Shown piece after piece: positions 54,869 through 64,000 of a DNA stretch of 64,000 bases (within the stretch, counting starts at the first letter, position 1; the number at the start of each line of letters is the position of its first letter). This stretch comes from Tilletia caries (taxonomy: Eukaryota; Basidiomycota; Exobasidiomycetes; Tilletiales; Tilletiaceae): the NCBI GenBank assembly GCA_032718865.1, contig JALUTQ010000004.1, forward strand, positions 620,001 to 684,000, given 5' to 3'. The notes under the pieces are model-generated. The model saw only the letters and a program-made list of their open reading frames with translations. It had not been told where the DNA came from and did no database searches. The position numbers and the translations under genes were made by a program.

Positions 54869-55208
54869 CGGATCAAAAATAATCTGAGTGTATTGCAGAG
54901 GAAAGATGAGAGCATCATGGAGAAGGTAGCGACGCGACGCGATTTTTCATTGAGCTTGCAGGCCCTCTCGACAGAGAGGGCTTTTTCGTGCAGCAAAACT
55001 GGGGAACAACGTTCCACCACCATTGGGCCCAAGTAAGTAAATCGCGTCGAATGTCCCCAGACCGTCTCCACGGGATCCTGTCCTTGTCATCACGTGCGTG
55101 CGACGGTCTGGTGTGATCAGACTAATCGAGAACCCGCCCTTGCGCGAGATGGTGATGCTTCCCCCATTACGAGTCACGTGATTTGCTATCCAGCTACTCG
55201 GCCGAGAA

Positions 55209-55276
55209 ACGCGGTCAAAGTCAAACACCGGGGACGCGAGCAAATCAATCTCCAGACGAAGACGCGACGCGACGCG
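55209..55276. promoter_or_regulatory. Cluster of ACGCG (MCB-like) elements upstream of CDC45
   Basis: Five ACGCG cores in 68 bp: 55209-55213, 55234-55238 and three joined copies at 55262-55276 (ACGCGACGCGACGCG), ending 119 bp before the CDC45 ATG. In fungi ACGCG is the core recognised by MBF (Mbp1/Swi6-type), which drives G1/S replication genes. The site cluster, gene identity and distance agree, but binding is inference. Confidence 0.5.
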
Positions 55277-55395
55277 ATTGACTTGCCTTCAGTCAGTCCA
55301 ACACTTGCCAACGACAACAACGAGCAACAGCCAGCATTCATTCAGTCGCGTCTGCCTTGCCTGGCCTTTCCTTGATTTGCTTCGGTCTCGAGGTC

Positions 55396-58373
55396 ATGGT
55401 GCTCTACTATCGCCCGCGCGACTCCAGCGATCCCTACTACTCCGGCCGCACCAAGGACTACACCCACGCGTACAATGCCATCTACAGGTCAGCGCGTTCC
55501 CGGCCAGGTCCCTCTTCCCGCGGCGGGGGCACGTCCGCCGTCCTCCTCCTCGTCGCGCCGGACGTCGATGCTATCTGCGCGGCCCGCGTCCTCATTCAGC
55601 TCCTCAAGGACGACGACATTCCGTATCACGTTATCCCAGTCAACGGGTACGCGACGCTCCATCGCATCGTAGAGGAACACATCGTGGACAACGACAACGT
55701 GAGTGTTGCAGAACACAGTTGTCGCGCTTTCATCATCGCTGACATGCCACTGCTCCTGCTCATTATCCTTTGCCTCCGCAGCTACATACGGTCATCTTCC
55801 TCAACCTGGGATCTGTTCTCTCCCTGCCAAATTACTTTGCAACACGCGAATCTGTCGATCAAGGCTACTCTGAAGGTTTCCCGCTCCCACCAAACTGCAC
55901 TGTGCATATACTGGACGCGCATCGTCCGTGGAATTTGGACAATCTCTTCGCAACCTCTCCCGTAATGAGCCGTCTGGCCGTATGGGACGACGGCGACGTC
56001 CAGGAACAGCTCATCGGCCTTGGCGACCAAGCTGACCCCAACGCGCAAGGATATCCAAATGCCGGTCTCGTCAGCAAGGCATACGAGGCTCTCGAATTCG
56101 AGGATGACGATGCCGATGACGACAGCGACGAATCCTCAGAAGACGAGGATGAAGATCAAGACGAGGACGATGAGGACCAGGATCCAGAGGAAGCGGCCGA
56201 ACGCAAGCGACGACGTTCCAAGTGGGGCCTTGACTTCCAAGACGACGAGGAAGACGAAGACGGCAACTCACCTCGAAAGAAGAAAAGACGCAGGGCTGAT
56301 GGCGATGAAGACGAGGACGGGGACGATGATTCAGATCGCGAAGACGGAGATCGCTCACCAGTGAGCATACAGCTCTGTCTCCCAGTGCACACTGACAGAA
56401 CACTGACTGGCGTGCCCCCCGTGCTCCAGACAAAGCAGAAGAAATCGAAGAAGAATAAAGACGACGATCCTTCCAAACCCAAGCGTCTCAGAAGAGAGGA
56501 CAAGGAACGCTACCGGATGGCATTGTCGAGATACTACACTCGCGGTACAGGATTTGGAATGAGTGTGGCCGGGATGATGTACCTACTCGCGAACAGGCTC
56601 GGCCGTGCGGACAACGAAAGTCTCTGGTGAGTCATTTCTCTTTGCTAGCACACGAGCTCAGGTACAATGATGCTCATGTCTCGTACATGACTTTTACAGG
56701 TTTGCTGTCCTTGGTTTATCTGCCCAACTCAACTCGAATCAGCTCGACACGTTCACCTACGATGAATACGCAGTCGCCCTCGCCTCTGATATCGTCGCAA
56801 CCAACCCGGCGCACAACAGAACCGCACCCGCGCAGCTAGACCGAAGCAATAGTGACCCCCTCATCTCGTCCGCTCTCTCCACGGGGTCCTCCATCGCTGC
56901 CGATCCAGACGACAATCGCATTCGCGTTCTGCAGCAGGAGCTGCGCTTCATGCTGTACAGGCACTGGAATCTGGAAGACGCAATGTATCATACAGGCTAC
57001 GTCGCGGCTAAGCTGGGTACATGGCGCGACAAGGGCCGAGCCAAAATGCGCGGTATGCTCGCAAAGATGGGGTGAATAGTCCGCGTTATCCCTTTCCTTT
57101 ATGTGGACCCATTCAACTGACTACCTTGTCCTGCAGTGTGTCCCTGGCGCATTCTCGACAAACATACGAACACATGCCCTTGTCCATTCGCCAGGATCTC
57201 TTCAGTCGTACCGAGGCCATCGCTCCCGAGTACGGCATGACCGATCTCGTGTTCAAGTCTTTTGTCCGGTCCTACGGCCTTCGGTCGGCCCCACTCTCCG
57301 CTATGGACAGTGTCGAGGGACTGAATGCTCTCTTGCAAGCCGCACACGGTGTGCGGGTCGAGATCGACCTGCCGGGCATGACTTTCGGTCGCACGGTCAG
57401 CGCGAGTGCGACGGGTGGAATGAGCGGGGTGGGACGAGGGCCTGGAGGGTCTGCGACTGCTGTGGGCAGCGTCGGCGGTGGAGGGGCGGGCGGAGCTGGT
57501 CCTGGCGCCAGTGATCTCTTTGGCGCTAAACGGGTCTGGACGCTCACGGGCTCGACAGCGAATGGGGATGCTTCAGGCGCCGATAAGGAGAACCGACCTC
57601 CGGGTGGGGGAGTGGGTGCAGACCCGGACGATGTGGCGGCGAACTCGGGAGCTTCGTACTGGGAGAAGAACTTTGCTGCTGCCTTTCACGCTCTTGAACC
57701 ACGGAACGGAAGCAGGTGAGGTGACCTGCGATCGGCTTCCTTCTGCCCGGTCCCTGTTTCGCTTGCTGACCTTCGTGTTCTGCACTTGCACAGCATCCTC
57801 CTGCTACGATCTTCCATCAGCCTGGCCAAGGCTCTACACGAGAAGATTGTGGCCGAGGGCACACGACTCATCCAGAAGCAAGAAATCAGGACTCTCCGCA
57901 CCTTCCGCCTCGCCATTCTCCGCGACGGTCCCAACCTACCTGTGCTCGCCCACCCAGGCACACTCACCCGCCTCACCATCTGGCTTGTCGACGCCCTCCG
58001 CGACATCCTGACCGAGAAGCACGCTCAGCGGGCTGCGGCGAAACGGAAGCGGAAGAAGGAGGAGGCTGAGGAGGACGAAGAGGCGGACGAGGTCGGAGAG
58101 ATGACGGCCAAGTCAAAGGAGGACGACGTACCACGTTCCTTGCCCTTTGTCGTCGCCGCCCTCGACGAGAGTCGGGATGTGTACGTCGTCGTCGGTGTGA
58201 CGGGTGCACCGGACCCGGGCGACACGCGATTCAACAAGTTCGGTCTCGCCTTCCAAGAGGCGGCCTCCCGCAGCGGCTCGATGACCCGGCACGACAACTT
58301 TGAGACGAGTGTCGTCGAAGTCAACAAGGACGACTTGGCGACCTTTGTCGAATGCTTGCACATCAAGTCGTGA
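55396..58373 (+). CDS. CDC45: DNA replication initiation factor Cdc45
   Basis: Six exons (55396-55698, 55782-56360, 56430-56626, 56700-57071, 57137-57715, 57794-58373) encode 869 residues. Cdc45 joins Mcm2-7 and GINS in the CMG helicase at replication forks. Family blocks seen: YHVIPVNGYATLHRI, VIFLNLGSVLSLPNYF, TVHILDAHRPWNLDNLF, RYYTRGTGFGMSVAGMMYLLA, ELRFMLYRHWNLEDAMYHTGYVA, LAHSRQTYEHMPLSIRQDL, and the end of the protein with RLAILRDGPN. The N-terminal APDVDAICAA corresponds to the RecJ/DHH-like fold that lost catalytic residues. Two long acidic/basic insertions (about 210-290) and a Gly-rich loop (about 545-585) enlarge it relative to yeast (650). Intron phases are consistent throughout. 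Confidence 0.95.
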
Positions 58374-58654
58374 TTCCGTTCTCTCTCACTCGCCAGCACA
58401 ATACTTTCCCCATCTCTCTACTTGTCAATACTCTTTGCTCAATCAGGCTTCCGCTTCCAGTCCGAGAGTCCCACCGTCCATAAGACAAGGGACTAGCTCA
58501 CATTCATGTATGCACAGGAAATCAAAGTCACATGAGAAACGTTCATTTTCTCGTATGAGTAGCAGGCACCGGCCGCAAGCGGAACGGGTCGTGTGTGTAC
58601 ATCCTACTTCGGCCAGGCTCTGACGAGGCTCGCGCAGCGCAAATGTTCTTCGTC

Positions 58655-60337
58655 TCAAGCGTATTTGAGCACAGGCTCGTCGCCCATGTGATCGTACAGC
58701 GTGTTGCGGGTCCGGTCATCATCGAGATCCTCCCAGACACCCGTCTTCTTGTTGACCTTAGGGCGGAAAGATGCGGGAAGTCGTTGAAGTCGTGCTTGCG
58801 GATGTTGCGGCGCAGCTGCTTCCGAGCTCTGCTTAGTCTGCTGATTCGAGCCTGTTACGATTCCGAGAGAGGGTTCATGCGCAGCAGTGGGCGAAGGCAG
58901 TCGCAAGACGCGGTAGTGATGAGTCGTCGTGGAAAAAGGAACGTGCCAGGTGACATATTCCAGATTTGGGGGCAAGGCAATGACCACTTCGTTCAACTCG
59001 GCGTCGTCAGGGAGTACGGAAGCGGCCTCACAACTCATCCGTACAGCCCGAAGCCGTTTGGCTCTGGAAAGCCAGTGGAGAAGTTTGGCGAGCACGTTGG
59101 CAGATTCTTGAGGCGTATCGCGGTAATGGGCTCTGGTCTTCTGGCAGGAGAATACCAGCTCGAAGAGATTCGGAAGTTTCCAAAAGCGAATCGAGCCGAG
59201 ACACCGGCTCGCGAGTTCTTGAGCGTCCAAGTCGTCGAAGGTGATTTCGAGACAAGTGATCGTAGAGATCAGGGGTCCGTGGCCAAATACGAATGGTACA
59301 CTGCCACCTTCGGTGGCGTTTTAGATGCATTAAATTCCGACCTACAACAGCGTTTTAGATCTTTTTTAGACAATCCCTAAAATCGACCGCTTATCCGGGG
59401 TTTTTAGGGCTATGCTAAATCTATACGGTTTTCTCACTGCGAAAACGGGGTACCTAATACCCTATTACGTAAAATCAATCTATACCTCACTTTTTTGGAT
59501 CTAAATCTCGCTTCATTCTGCCCGATCGAGCTATCATTACTGCTAGCTCCGTTACCCAAAGACTGCTCAGTTTCCTCGATTGGGAATTCTGTATGACCCG
59601 GACGAGTGGTTTCTAGGGTTTCTACCTGATTCTGAAAGCATTCATAACTTTTTCTGACCAGAGCGATGCTGCATTTTGAAGACACCAAACCTCGTTTTTA
59701 AGTAATGTTACACGTATGTACAAGTTGTGAGGAAGCTGTGTGTCAGTACACCTGTGTAGGGGAGCTGGGACGAGGTGGAAGGGCATCCACACGAGCGTGG
59801 GCAGACTGGGTCATGATGACATCGGACCAACGCCATCTACGCTCTGTATCTCCTGGGGCCCTGGGCGCACGATACACCTCACTCTCCACCTTATTTTGGC
59901 AGGTGTGGCAAGTTTGTAACACTACCCCGTGGACTCCAGTGACCTTTATTTATAGTGTGTGTCGGGAAGGCTAGTAGCGCGCTAACTTGGGCACTAACAT
60001 CTCGTTTTAGACGAGTTTTAGATGGGCAATTGTAAAGGCAAATCAGAAATTTTCAAGGGCAACAAAACGAGCCGGTTTTAGGGACTTTCTAGGGGGTCTA
60101 AAACGCCACCGAAGGTGGCAGTGGTAGAAAGTGGACGTATGCGGCCTCGCCTTGGATATCGTCCAATACTTGTATGTGTTGAAGAGCCGTGCGGTGCAAT
60201 GAGAGATACGGTAGAATATACTGAGAACCGACCGGAAGGGGCGGAGCGACGTCGTCGAAGCCATATGGCTCGCAAGGATTTCCTAGATATGTTAAAGCTG
60301 TAGTCGAGTCTCTTGCCTCATATCGTCGCCACCTCAT
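58655..60337 (-). pseudogene. F-box/LRR-like gene split by a CACTA-like element
   Basis: The frame runs from ATG 60337 to 60127 (contains PYLSLHRTALQHIQVLDDI), is broken by the element at 59299-60123, and resumes from 59298 to the stop at 58655 (contains LISTITCLEITFDDLDAQE and NLFELVFSC). Taking out the element and one GTA duplicate joins the two halves in frame without any other change. The intact protein would be about 280 residues. The alternation of Leu-rich strands (HIQVLDD, ITCLEITFDD, LFELVFS) resembles the leucine-rich part of fungal F-box proteins, and the gene may lack its own F-box N-terminus or have it in an undetected exon. As it stands it would be truncated inside the element. 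Confidence 0.6.
59299..60123. mobile_element. 825-bp CACTA-like non-autonomous transposon
   Basis: Starts CACTGCCACCTTCGGTGGCG and ends with the exact complement (about 27 bp shared). It is flanked by 3-bp duplications GTA (59296-59298 and 60124-60126). Ends beginning CACT and a 3-bp duplication are the hallmark of CACTA (En/Spm, CMC) elements. The TIR itself folds (CCACCTTCGGTGG hairpin). Subterminal GTTTTAGA/TCTAAAAC units recur on both sides. The interior has no transposase, so it depends on another copy. Confidence 0.82.
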
Positions 60338-61004
60338 CTCATTTCATCATCTTCCTTCATGTCGGTCGAGGCCGGTCCGTAAGTGCCCGCAGCCGTTCAT
60401 CCCCCACTCCGGCACTCCCCCTCCCCTCCATCTTCATTCTTCCATTCAACTGTCAACAACGTTGCCTGTTGATTCTCTGTGGTCTGCGAGAATCTCCAAT
60501 CTCCACGGCCATCGGCCAACGCGGTAAAATCACTGCCAACACTGAATCACTGACCATGACCCACTCCTGGACTTCTGACCATCTGACCAAGGTAATTTGT
60601 TGCTTGCGTAACTGACCACCGCCTCTCAGCTGTCAAGTGAGTCCTGTTCTGTGCGCTTCCCTATTGATCTCTACCGGCCCGCCTGATTCGCAGCTCTATC
60701 TACATTCGACAATCATCGCTCAAAGCATCGCGTCCCTCATCTGTCTTTTTTTCTTATCGTACCATATATCGTACCATATACCCATCTCCCCTCAATTTTT
60801 GTCTTCACTCTTCGCACATCGTTGATCATGCCATCTTTTCCTCCATCTTTCGCTTCCGCCTTCCACAAGTTTCCAGCAAGCCGTAAAGCATTACGCGCGG
60901 CAGACCGCAGCCTGCAAAATCAGCAACCAGCTTCTGTGAGTGTAGCATTCATCAATCCCCAATCTTCTTCCCTCCCTCCCCCTTCCCCCTCCCTTCTTGG
61001 AACA
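60338..61004. other. Intergenic, C/T-rich
   Basis: About 670 bp with no supported gene. Includes half of a diverged duplication (60703-60920) whose other half lies at 61880-62010. Confidence 0.45.
60703..60920. repeat. Diverged direct duplication, copy 1
   Basis: Shares ATCGCTCAAAGCATC, TTTTCCTCCATCTTTCGCTTCC-like and CGGCAGACCGCAG-like blocks, in the same order and orientation, with 61880-62010. The spacing is about 1.13 kb. It may mark a tandem duplication of a promoter or 5' region. Confidence 0.5.
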
Positions 61005-61622
61005 ATGAGAGTTCTGAACTTTGCCCTCGCGGCATTCGGCCTGCTGGCTAACAACGCCGTCGACGCATCCAACAGCAATCTAAACGATCCATAATCGCCC
61101 GAGCGGATGCCTCCACCGTCCTGCAGCCTGCTTCCCGGAGGCAGCACCGTCTCCATCGGCACCAAGCAGCAAGCGCAACGAAACGACCTTCACTACCAGC
61201 TCGAAGGACACGTTCGTCAAATCCTCCGTGATCTCGATCCTATCTCCCCTGCCGGCCCGAGTCAACGTCACCGTCCCGCCGGAATGTGAGTACCTCTACC
61301 TACGCTACTGACACGCCAGTCGCCAGCGGACCTTCCAAGTCAATGAGTGCCGATTGGCCGGGTACGCTGGCCTTGGCGGCCTCCTTCGACCAGATGGCCC
61401 GCAACATCATCTTCGAGTCGAAGAAGCTCGGCCAGAATGTCGAGGTGTGGTCCTTGGCTCGGCGGGCGAGCTGCTTGACGGACACGTACGGCATCACAGG
61501 GTGTCAAGCAGAATGACGCCCACGTTACTGTCCATTACTACTACAACAACAAGACGGTGAACGGGAAGGACTTTGTCGGCTTCTTGCAGAACAAGGATGA
61601 TCGGCTTGACTTCCTCGCCTAA
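61005..61622 (+). pseudogene. Decayed secreted-protein gene
   Basis: Opens with a signal-peptide-like MRVLNFALAAFGLLANNAVDA (ATG 61005) but meets TAA after 29 codons. Coding-like sequence then continues in another frame (KRNETTFTTSSKDTFVKSS, PARVNVTVPPE). It splices at GTGAGT (61287) to CCAG (61319), then reads SADWPGTLALAASFDQ and NIIFESKKLGQNVEV. An extra G in GGG near 61500 shifts it again, after which NDAHVTVHYYYNNKTVNGKD runs to the stop at 61620-61622. Two or more frame breaks make it a pseudogene. Family not recognised. Confidence 0.4.
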
Positions 61623-62575
61623 CAGGGTGTCGATCAGGTGTGTACATAGGGCTAAAAATCGTGACTGTTCCTCATTCAGACCCACCTGACGCAACACTGA
61701 CCATTTCCCACTTCTGGGCTTGAAGCCAAGGTGATGTGTTGCAGGTCAAGAGGTTGCTTGCGTAATGTCTACCAAGTTGCAGGCCGCAGCTCTCACGTTC
61801 CATCCTGTGCTTTTTCGCTAATAATTCCCACGTCTCTATCCGCTCCGCCTTCTTCTTACGCTCAAGTCTCAACTCAACAGTCATCACTCATCGCTCAAAG
61901 CATCACGTTCTTCACCTGCCTTTATTGCCATGTTCTTTTTTCCATCTTTCGCTTCCACACCTTTCTAGCAAGCTGCAATTTGCAAAGCACTGCGGGCCGC
62001 AGTCCATATTCTCAACAACCGACTTATGTGAGTGTTAGAGAGTATTTCCCTTCGCTACTACGCTGTTCTGACGTTCTGGCTCTTACCTCTGCTAGCGTCT
62101 CTCCAGTCTCCTGAATCTCCTAGAGACCGAGTAGCCGCCATCCTTGCGGGTGTCGAGGTCGATAGACATCCAGGAGCCCATTCCGTCCATATCCACCGTA
62201 CACTGGAACATGGACGGCATCTCCGTCCCTACTCCCTCCAGGGTTGTGCGTCCTTCTTCGTCTCCCCCCACAGCTCCACCATCCATCCGATCTAACGGCG
62301 TTACCCACTTGCGTCACGCCGCCGCCCAAGCAGGCAGCAGCAGCAGTAGTGAGTCGCGAGATCTTTTTAGGCACGTATAATTACCATGAGTGCCCTTCAG
62401 AGCAGCATTCTCAATCAACCAGTCACATCTATGCCTCTGTTTTCTGTTCCACACTTCCTCTTACTTCATCATTCATATTTCATGCAATTCGAGCCCATTA
62501 TTGATTGATTATCGATTGTCCATCGCCTGAATGCCGGAAGCCCGCCAGAATGCCACATGTTCATGACCGATTAGG
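61623..62575. other. No confident gene; holds second copy of the local duplication
   Basis: 61880-62010 matches 60703-60920. Further on, a plus-strand frame (62144-62380) is Ser/Pro-rich, with a possible donor GTGAGT at 62350, but nothing recognisable. Confidence 0.4.
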
Positions 62576-63988
62576 TCAGTCCACATTCCACGGGCCACGG
62601 TTGGGCGGTGGGCCGAAGGCTCTTCCAGACTTGTCAACATCATCTCCATATAGAGGCTCTGGCAGCATGCTCAGATGCTGAATATTTGCATGCCGGCTGA
62701 GGAATTTGACCGCCGACTTCCTGTCTGCGAAATCTTGATAAGCCAAGGAGCAACTTTTAAGTCGCGGTAGTGTGAGATGAACCCAGTACGGAGCTGATGA
62801 ACTGGTCCCAGGAAGCTCGATGCAGGTGTCGGTTACGGTTAAATTCTTGTGACCGCTGCAGAAGGCCACTGTAGCGGATCTGAGCGTGCGATGCCAATCT
62901 CCACCAAGCGTCCTGGCGCCCACTTCGAACTCTAGGAGCTCCGGCCAATCTGCGTCAGCCATATTCACATATGTGTCTGTGTCATCTTTGGATACTGAAT
63001 CCATGACAAGAGACAGATGTCGAATGCGTTTGGCGAGCCGACTGAGTAGTCTGGGGCCGAACTCCGGCAAGAATGCAGGTCGATCAAAGGAGTCTGCAGC
63101 GCGGATGCCGAAGTATCGGAACGTGTCGGATCCCACTTCGTCTTGGACGTCACACACCAGGCGTACTACGTCTGCAAGGTCTTCGGAGAACACCCTGAAT
63201 CGAAAGCCAACATGATATTCGAAATCATCAGGTGCTTCTCCCTGATGGTGCTCCGGATCGAAGTCGTCCACAATTCGCAGCGACGCCAGTTCTTCGACAA
63301 GTCGAGGATGTCGCCGCAGCTGAATGAGGAAATTTGCGAAATTGAATTGACCGAAGGATAAGTCCATCAGTGGCGCCAGCATCTCCACGTTGTTTTGAAG
63401 CGTTGTGAACAGGTTGCCGAGGTGCTCCCACATATCGTTGGGCATGAGCGGTGCGTCATGACTACGTTGAACGGAGAGCCCATAACCAACAATGGGCCGG
63501 CGGTGAAAGAGGTGATGGGCAATGTCGTCGAAGATCCGCACGTACTTGACTTGCCCCGCCAGGCCTGGATTTGCCTCCAGAAAGTCTCGCACCTGAGCCG
63601 CCTTCGTCAGTGGCACGTTCAGGCTCTCTACCAGAAGAGGTAGAACGTTCGCACGTAGGAATTTCGACACCCGCGAGAGGACGACGAGGTCGATTTTCTC
63701 GTACGCAAGTTGCGCAAAGACGAGGGACAGAAGCTCTGGAATGCGAAAGAACAGTGATGCTGCACTTTCCGACGGAGAGTCTGCGTGGCCTTGCGCCAAC
63801 GTTTTTCCTGGGGCAGCGAGCTTGGGACGCTTGAGGTCGGGAGCATCGGAGGTCGGGCTTGAAGATCGGATTCGGCGTGAAGGAGGAACTTGGGATGGTG
63901 ATATCGGCGCAATGGCATCCGAGACTGGGTGTGCAGTTGCACGAATACCCGCCTCTGTGTCGTTCTCCGTCGGCCAGTTCTCGACCAT
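62576..63988 (-). CDS. F-box protein
   Basis: A single exon of 470 residues from the ATG at 63988. Residues 1-75 are polar and disordered. An F-box follows at about 80-125 (FFRIPELLSLVFAQLAYEKIDLVVLSRVSKFL), which would bind Skp1 in an SCF ubiquitin ligase. The rest alternates Leu-rich strands and helices (VKYVRIFDDIA, VEELASLRIVDDF, RIRHLSLVMDSVS, LLEFEVGARTLG, NIQHLSMLPEPL), an irregular LRR-like solenoid common in expanded basidiomycete F-box families. It is the third F-box or LRR-like gene in the window, after 1-968 and 58655-60337, and points the same way as both. Substrate unknown. Confidence 0.8.
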   Translation of the reverse strand: MVENWPTENDTEAGIRATAHPVSDAIAPISPSQVPPSRRIRSSSPTSDAPDLKRPKLAAPGKTLAQGHADSPSESAASLFFRIPELLSLVFAQLAYEKIDLVVLSRVSKFLRANVLPLLVESLNVPLTKAAQVRDFLEANPGLAGQVKYVRIFDDIAHHLFHRRPIVGYGLSVQRSHDAPLMPNDMWEHLGNLFTTLQNNVEMLAPLMDLSFGQFNFANFLIQLRRHPRLVEELASLRIVDDFDPEHHQGEAPDDFEYHVGFRFRVFSEDLADVVRLVCDVQDEVGSDTFRYFGIRAADSFDRPAFLPEFGPRLLSRLAKRIRHLSLVMDSVSKDDTDTYVNMADADWPELLEFEVGARTLGGDWHRTLRSATVAFCSGHKNLTVTDTCIELPGTSSSAPYWVHLTLPRLKSCSLAYQDFADRKSAVKFLSRHANIQHLSMLPEPLYGDDVDKSGRAFGPPPNRGPWNVD

Positions 63989-64000
63989 ACTTCGGACGAG

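Larger units (their letters stand above)
52133..55033. mobile_element. Pogo/Tigger-type transposon (middle layer)
   Basis: 2.9 kb with about 85-bp near-perfect inverted ends starting CTTGGGCCCAATGGTGGTGG, flanked by TA (52131-52132 and 55034-55035). The ends include a smaller hairpin, GCCCTCTCTGTCGAGAGGGC. It encodes a DDE_1 transposase on the minus strand that is itself split by the inner hAT-like element. The insertion lies close to the right end of the outer MITE. Confidence 0.93.
51700..55124. mobile_element. Outer non-autonomous element of a three-layer nest
   Basis: Ends TAGTCTGGTCACACC (51700) and GGTGTGATCAGACTA (55124) are inverted repeats with one mismatch. A second paired block, GGTCTGGGGACATTCGAC, lies about 60 bp further in on both sides. 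It is flanked by a perfect 10-bp direct duplication ATCGAGAACC at 51690-51699 and 55125-55134, the size expected for Mutator-like insertion. Without the pogo element inside, it would be only about 520 bp and non-coding, so it is a MITE-like member. Confidence 0.85.
51514..55181 (+). pseudogene. Small spliced ORF split by a transposon
   Basis: Exon 51514-51524, intron 51525-51577 (GTGAGT..CTAG, CTGAT branch), then 51578-51699, where the transposon enters. After it, 55135-55181 continues in the same frame once one copy of the 10-bp target duplication is dropped. The joined frame would be 59 residues with a Val run from a GTC repeat, then NALCSVLKLIENPPLREMV. No family is recognised. With the element in place the reading frame ends a few codons into it. 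The start overlaps that of SPT6 on the other strand, so a genuine protein is uncertain. Confidence 0.3.

Overview
The window reads as nuclear DNA of a filamentous or yeast-like fungus, most likely a basidiomycete. The genes carry many short GT-AG introns (about 50-130 nt) with CTRAY-type branch sites and flat, C-ending codon choice. They include fungal-style genes such as a PDR-type ABC transporter with a degenerate first ATP site and long Gln/Pro-rich tails. I cannot name the genus. Gene models below were spliced by hand; for citrate synthase, LSM8, SEC24, TOP3, the ABC transporter, SPT6 and CDC45 the exon lengths sum to an intact multiple of three.

Layout. 1-7.4 kb: an F-box-like gene cut by the window edge (-), a large polyQ bHLH transcription factor (-), and mitochondrial citrate synthase (+). 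7.9-10.1 kb: a solo copy of a long transposon arm that carries a 539-bp nested MITE and sits against a broken gene. 11-27.2 kb: a conserved housekeeping block with a seven-pass membrane protein (+), a caprin-like RGG protein (-), LSM8 (+), SEC24 (+), a tubulin-tyrosine ligase-like gene (-) and DNA topoisomerase III (+). 27.6-29.0 kb: an apparently intact Tc1-type transposon. 29.7-37.5 kb: a 14-exon PDR drug-efflux pump (+) and a GNAT-like gene (-). 37.7-42.4 kb: a 4.65-kb Mutator-like element with about 0.86-kb inverted arms. It carries a frameshifted transposase and, tail-to-tail with it, a second gene-like unit of seven exons. 42.4-45.6 kb: no confident gene. 45.6-51.5 kb: SPT6 (-). 51.7-55.1 kb: three transposons nested inside each other, inside a short ORF. 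55.4-58.4 kb: CDC45 (+). 58.7-60.3 kb: an LRR/F-box-like gene split by an 825-bp CACTA-like element. 61.0-61.6 kb: a decayed secreted-protein gene. 62.6-64 kb: another F-box gene (-).

Functional picture. The core genes serve unrelated basic processes: TCA cycle, mRNA decay and splicing (LSM8), COPII export (SEC24), transcription elongation (SPT6), and replication and recombination (CDC45, TOP3). They are not an operon-like cluster. What stands out is the density and variety of DNA transposons. At least five superfamilies are recognisable from terminal repeats and target duplications (Mutator, Tc1, pogo/Tigger, hAT-like and CACTA-like). They are nested and have disrupted at least two, probably three, host ORFs. 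The least described feature is the Mutator-like element whose two inverted arms each supply the start codon of a different inward-facing gene.
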